This document shows, piece after piece, positions 61,743-64,000 of a DNA stretch of 64,000 nt. How positions within the stretch are numbered: the first letter of the stretch is position 1; each line of letters starts with the position of its first letter. Below the pieces are notes generated by a model. The model was given only the letters and a program-made list of their open reading frames with translations. It made no database searches and was not told where the DNA came from. Position numbers and translations under genes: made by a program. The DNA lies in NCBI RefSeq assembly GCF_001570805.1, contig NZ_BCSJ01000003.1:186001-250000 (forward strand), in the 5' to 3' direction. This stretch comes from Brevibacterium epidermidis NBRC 14811. GTDB lineage: Bacteria; Actinomycetota; Actinomycetes; Actinomycetales; Brevibacteriaceae.

Positions 61743-63140
61743 CTACGCGCGGGTCTCCGCGCGATCGGCGGTGGCAGGGGCAGTGGCGACACCGGTGCCA
61801 GCGTCAGTGGGGTCAGTGGTCGCGGGGTCGGTGGGGGCCGCCTCGGCGGGCTGGGGATCATCCGTGTCCGGATCGGATCGGCGGAAGGGAGCGGCGAGGG
61901 TGGGCAGGATGTCGCGGCGATGGAGGATGAGGAAGACGATCGCCAGTCCCGCCTGGGTCGCGGAGAGCACATAGCGTCCGGACGTATCAGTGACGAAGAA
62001 CTGCACCCCGAACAGAGCCGCCAGCCCGAGCGCCGGTGCCCAGTGGAAGCGGAGGGCAAGGATGATCGCGACGCCGAGGATGGTCTGCGTGGCCGTGAGC
62101 GTGAACTCCTCGATCTGCCGTCCGTCCAAGGGCAGCCCCAGACCACCGCCACCGGCGAGGTGAGCGATCGGCAGGGATCCGACGAGCAGACTCCATTGGT
62201 TGACCTTCGAGGCGATGAGCGTGCCGATCGCGGCCGCCCCCATCCCGCGGAGGGCGAACATCGCGGCGATGATGAACTCGGGCGCCTCGGAGGCCAACGG
62301 GGCGAGCCACTGGACGAGGAAGTAGCTGTCGATGCCGAGGCTCTGCCCCGAGGCGACGAGCGCCTCGGCGAAGGGTTCGGCACTGAGCAGAATGATCGCG
62401 GCGGAGACGACGAACAGCGAGATGACGGTGATTCGTCGGGCCGACTTCGGCATTTCCGCGATGAGCGCGGCCGCTCCGACGAACTCCTCTTCCTCGTCAC
62501 CGGCCGACTGTCCTGCCCGCCACAGATAGGCGGCGAAGATGAGGATGAGGCCGATCCCGAACCAGACGGGGATGGCGCCCATGAGGGGGATCGCGAACGC
62601 GAGCGCGCCGAGGATGACGAGGAACCCGATGTCCATCCGCGCTCCCGAGTCGAGGCGCAGCGAACGCGGTGAGCGCGGCCGGGGAGCCTTTCCCTCGACC
62701 TGTGTGCCGGTGGTGCGCTCGGCCGTGCCGGTGGTGCCCTTCGTCCGGCGCTTCGTAGTCCGTCGGGCGACGAGGAGGGCGATGATGACAACGAGCGGCC
62801 ACCCGAAGCCGAGCAGCAGTCGGTTCGACCCGGTCATGTTCGCGGCCGCGAAATGCAGGTAGTCGGGATCGGATCCGGATCGGAACGCATAGTAGAGGTC
62901 CACAGCGTATTCGGGGAGGACGGCGATGAGTGCCAGGAGGGCGATCGCCAGGGCTCCCGAGATGTCCTTCTGCGCCGCCTCGGCGGCCCATGCCAGCAGG
63001 AAGGCGGCAGCGACGATCGCGGCTCCGAAGGCGATCAGATCGAGGACCGGGGCCACCTCGGTGCCGGTGATGCGCAGCACCACGGCGAGTGCGGCGATGA
63101 ACAGGCAGAGCACGATGCGGCGAAGGATTGCGGTGGGCAT
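61743..63140 (-). CDS. CaCA-family sodium/calcium (or Mn) exchanger
   Basis: 465 residues, two inverted blocks of five helices. Alpha-repeat motifs IAVLPEYAVDLYYA and PLASEAPEFIIAAMFALRGMGAAAIGTLIASK, each with the ion-binding acidic residue (PEY/SEAPE). An acidic loop with DEEEE (about 215) and a basic Pro-rich loop precede the second half; the C-terminal 45 residues are Thr/Ala/Asp-rich and unordered. Start ATG at 63140. Cotranscribed with a DtxR-type regulator immediately downstream. A direct link between the two in metal homeostasis is inferred from position. Confidence 0.85.
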   Translation of the reverse strand: MPTAILRRIVLCLFIAALAVVLRITGTEVAPVLDLIAFGAAIVAAAFLLAWAAEAAQKDISGALAIALLALIAVLPEYAVDLYYAFRSGSDPDYLHFAAANMTGSNRLLLGFGWPLVVIIALLVARRTTKRRTKGTTGTAERTTGTQVEGKAPRPRSPRSLRLDSGARMDIGFLVILGALAFAIPLMGAIPVWFGIGLILIFAAYLWRAGQSAGDEEEEFVGAAALIAEMPKSARRITVISLFVVSAAIILLSAEPFAEALVASGQSLGIDSYFLVQWLAPLASEAPEFIIAAMFALRGMGAAAIGTLIASKVNQWSLLVGSLPIAHLAGGGGLGLPLDGRQIEEFTLTATQTILGVAIILALRFHWAPALGLAALFGVQFFVTDTSGRYVLSATQAGLAIVFLILHRRDILPTLAAPFRRSDPDTDDPQPAEAAPTDPATTDPTDAGTGVATAPATADRAETRA

Positions 63141-63298
63141 GTCTTCCAGACTTCACCCCGCAAATCGGGTGTGTCTACGGACAACTGAGACTTAGATGCC
63201 TCCAACAATCGCAGCGGCCCGCGCGATCCGCGTGAGTCCGCCGATCGGACGGCCTACCGGGATGAGGACGTGTGCCGCAGATCACCGGCTTCGCGACA

Positions 63299-64000
63299 TC
63301 ATTGCTGCACTGCTGCGGCGAGATATTTCGCCGAGGGGCCCCGACCGGCGGCGGCGACATCAGACGGTGAGCCTGTGGCCACGACCTGTCCGCCGGCGCT
63401 GCCGGCACCGGGACCGAGTTCGATGACATGATCGGCGACTGCCACGACGCGCATATCGAGTTCGACCATGATGACGGTGTTGCCGGCATCGACGAGTGAC
63501 TGCAGGTGAGCGACGAGGCGGTCGGCATCAGCACAGTGCAGCCCCGAGGTCGGTTCGTCGAGGACGTAGAGGGTGTCGCCGCGCTGGGAGCGTTGGAGTT
63601 CGCTGGCGAGTTTGACCCGCTGTGCCTCACCTCCGGAGAGTTCGGTGGCGGGCTGGCCGAGCCGCAGATAGCCGAGGCCCACGTCGATGAGCGCGGTGAG
63701 CGAGCGAACGATGTCGAACTCTCCGGTGAAGAACTCGTGGGCCTCTTCGACGCTCATCCCTAAGATCTCGGCGATGTTGCGTCCGCGCCACAGGATCTCG
63801 AGCGTGCTCGACTGGAAGCGGGTGCCGTGGCAGTCCGGGCATTCGGTGTAGACCGAGGGCAGGAAGAGCAGCTCGACCATGACGGAGCCTTCTCCTTCGC
63901 AGGTCGGGCAGCGTCCGCCGGCGACGTTGAAGGAGAACCTGCCGGGCTTGTACCCGCGCTCCCTGGCTTCGGGGGTCTCGGCGAAGCGTCGGCGCACATG
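63299..64000 (-). CDS. UvrA-like ABC protein, C-terminal part (N-terminus outside window)
   Basis: Frame still open at 64000. About 234 residues: the second zinc finger (CPTCEGEGSVMVELLFLPSVYTECPDC), signature LSGGEAQRVKLASEL and Walker B TLYVLDEPTSGLH. Actinobacteria often carry a UvrA2 paralogue linked to drug resistance, and this may be one (FHVRRRFAETPEARERGYKPGRF region). In the H-loop, MVELDM replaces the usual VEHDM, so the His that contacts ATP is Leu. Convergent with nothing within the window; 158 bases lie between it and the exchanger start. Confidence 0.85.
   Translation of the reverse strand, partial: HVRRRFAETPEARERGYKPGRFSFNVAGGRCPTCEGEGSVMVELLFLPSVYTECPDCHGTRFQSSTLEILWRGRNIAEILGMSVEEAHEFFTGEFDIVRSLTALIDVGLGYLRLGQPATELSGGEAQRVKLASELQRSQRGDTLYVLDEPTSGLHCADADRLVAHLQSLVDAGNTVIMVELDMRVVAVADHVIELGPGAGSAGGQVVATGSPSDVAAAGRGPSAKYLAAAVQQ

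Noticed and set aside
61058-62791. 577-codon frame joining the DtxR-type gene to upstream sequence
   Set aside because: The upstream half lies out of frame over the exchanger gene and is Ser/Arg/Pro-rich; the regulator starts at 61741.

Overview
The window is high-GC actinobacterial DNA, most likely from Brevibacterium or a close relative. The kinase/PASTA, PabA, class E sortase and CrgA gene order is the conserved actinobacterial cell-division neighbourhood, and the encapsulin/DyP-peroxidase pair matches the linocin M18 locus type first known from Brevibacterium linens. No species call can be made from the sequence alone.

Layout. 1-7.1 kb: end of a PknA-type kinase, PknB, a GyrI-like protein, then pabA, a 56-residue membrane protein and srtE (minus strand) facing a long-form crgA. 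7.1-7.4 kb: a non-coding stretch with a long hairpin and a cluster of DnaA-box-like 9-mers. 7.4-17.2 kb: rhomboid protease, cyclophilin, a small membrane protein, a CynX-type transporter coupled to argS, a tricorn protease and a DUF membrane protein, with several strong palindromes between genes. 17.3-22.7 kb: a TetR-linked operon resembling cyclohexanecarboxylate degradation (BadI-, AliB-, BadH- and AliA-like). 22.9-24.9 kb: encapsulin and its DyP cargo. 25.1-29.5 kb: DUF488, DinB and VOC genes, a Cmx-type exporter and several deletion-damaged genes. 29.6-31.0 kb: gabD.

31.0-58.5 kb is visibly lower in GC and rich in efflux pumps, flavin/quinone reductases, acetyltransferases, regulators, an IS3 remnant, pseudogenes and gene-poor stretches. 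I read it as an accessory island. A decayed copy of the 3' end of gabD sits at its right edge (58546-58679) and runs directly into an amino-acid ABC binding-protein gene that has lost its start, so the island appears to separate two parts of an older locus. Inside it, module types recur: flavin reductase or flavodoxin, DHA2 MFS pump, SRPBCC-GNAT fusion and alpha/beta hydrolase. The two FMN-reductase paralogues (34.2 and 46.5 kb) carry the same perfect 9-5-9 palindrome in their promoters, which points to one regulator acting on scattered copies.

58.7-64 kb returns to core-like DNA: remains of an amino-acid ABC transporter (truncated binding protein, intact permease, ATPase with an in-frame TAG), tRNA-Ala(TGC), a DtxR/MntR-type regulator coupled to a CaCA exchanger, and the C-terminal part of a UvrA-like protein that runs off the end.
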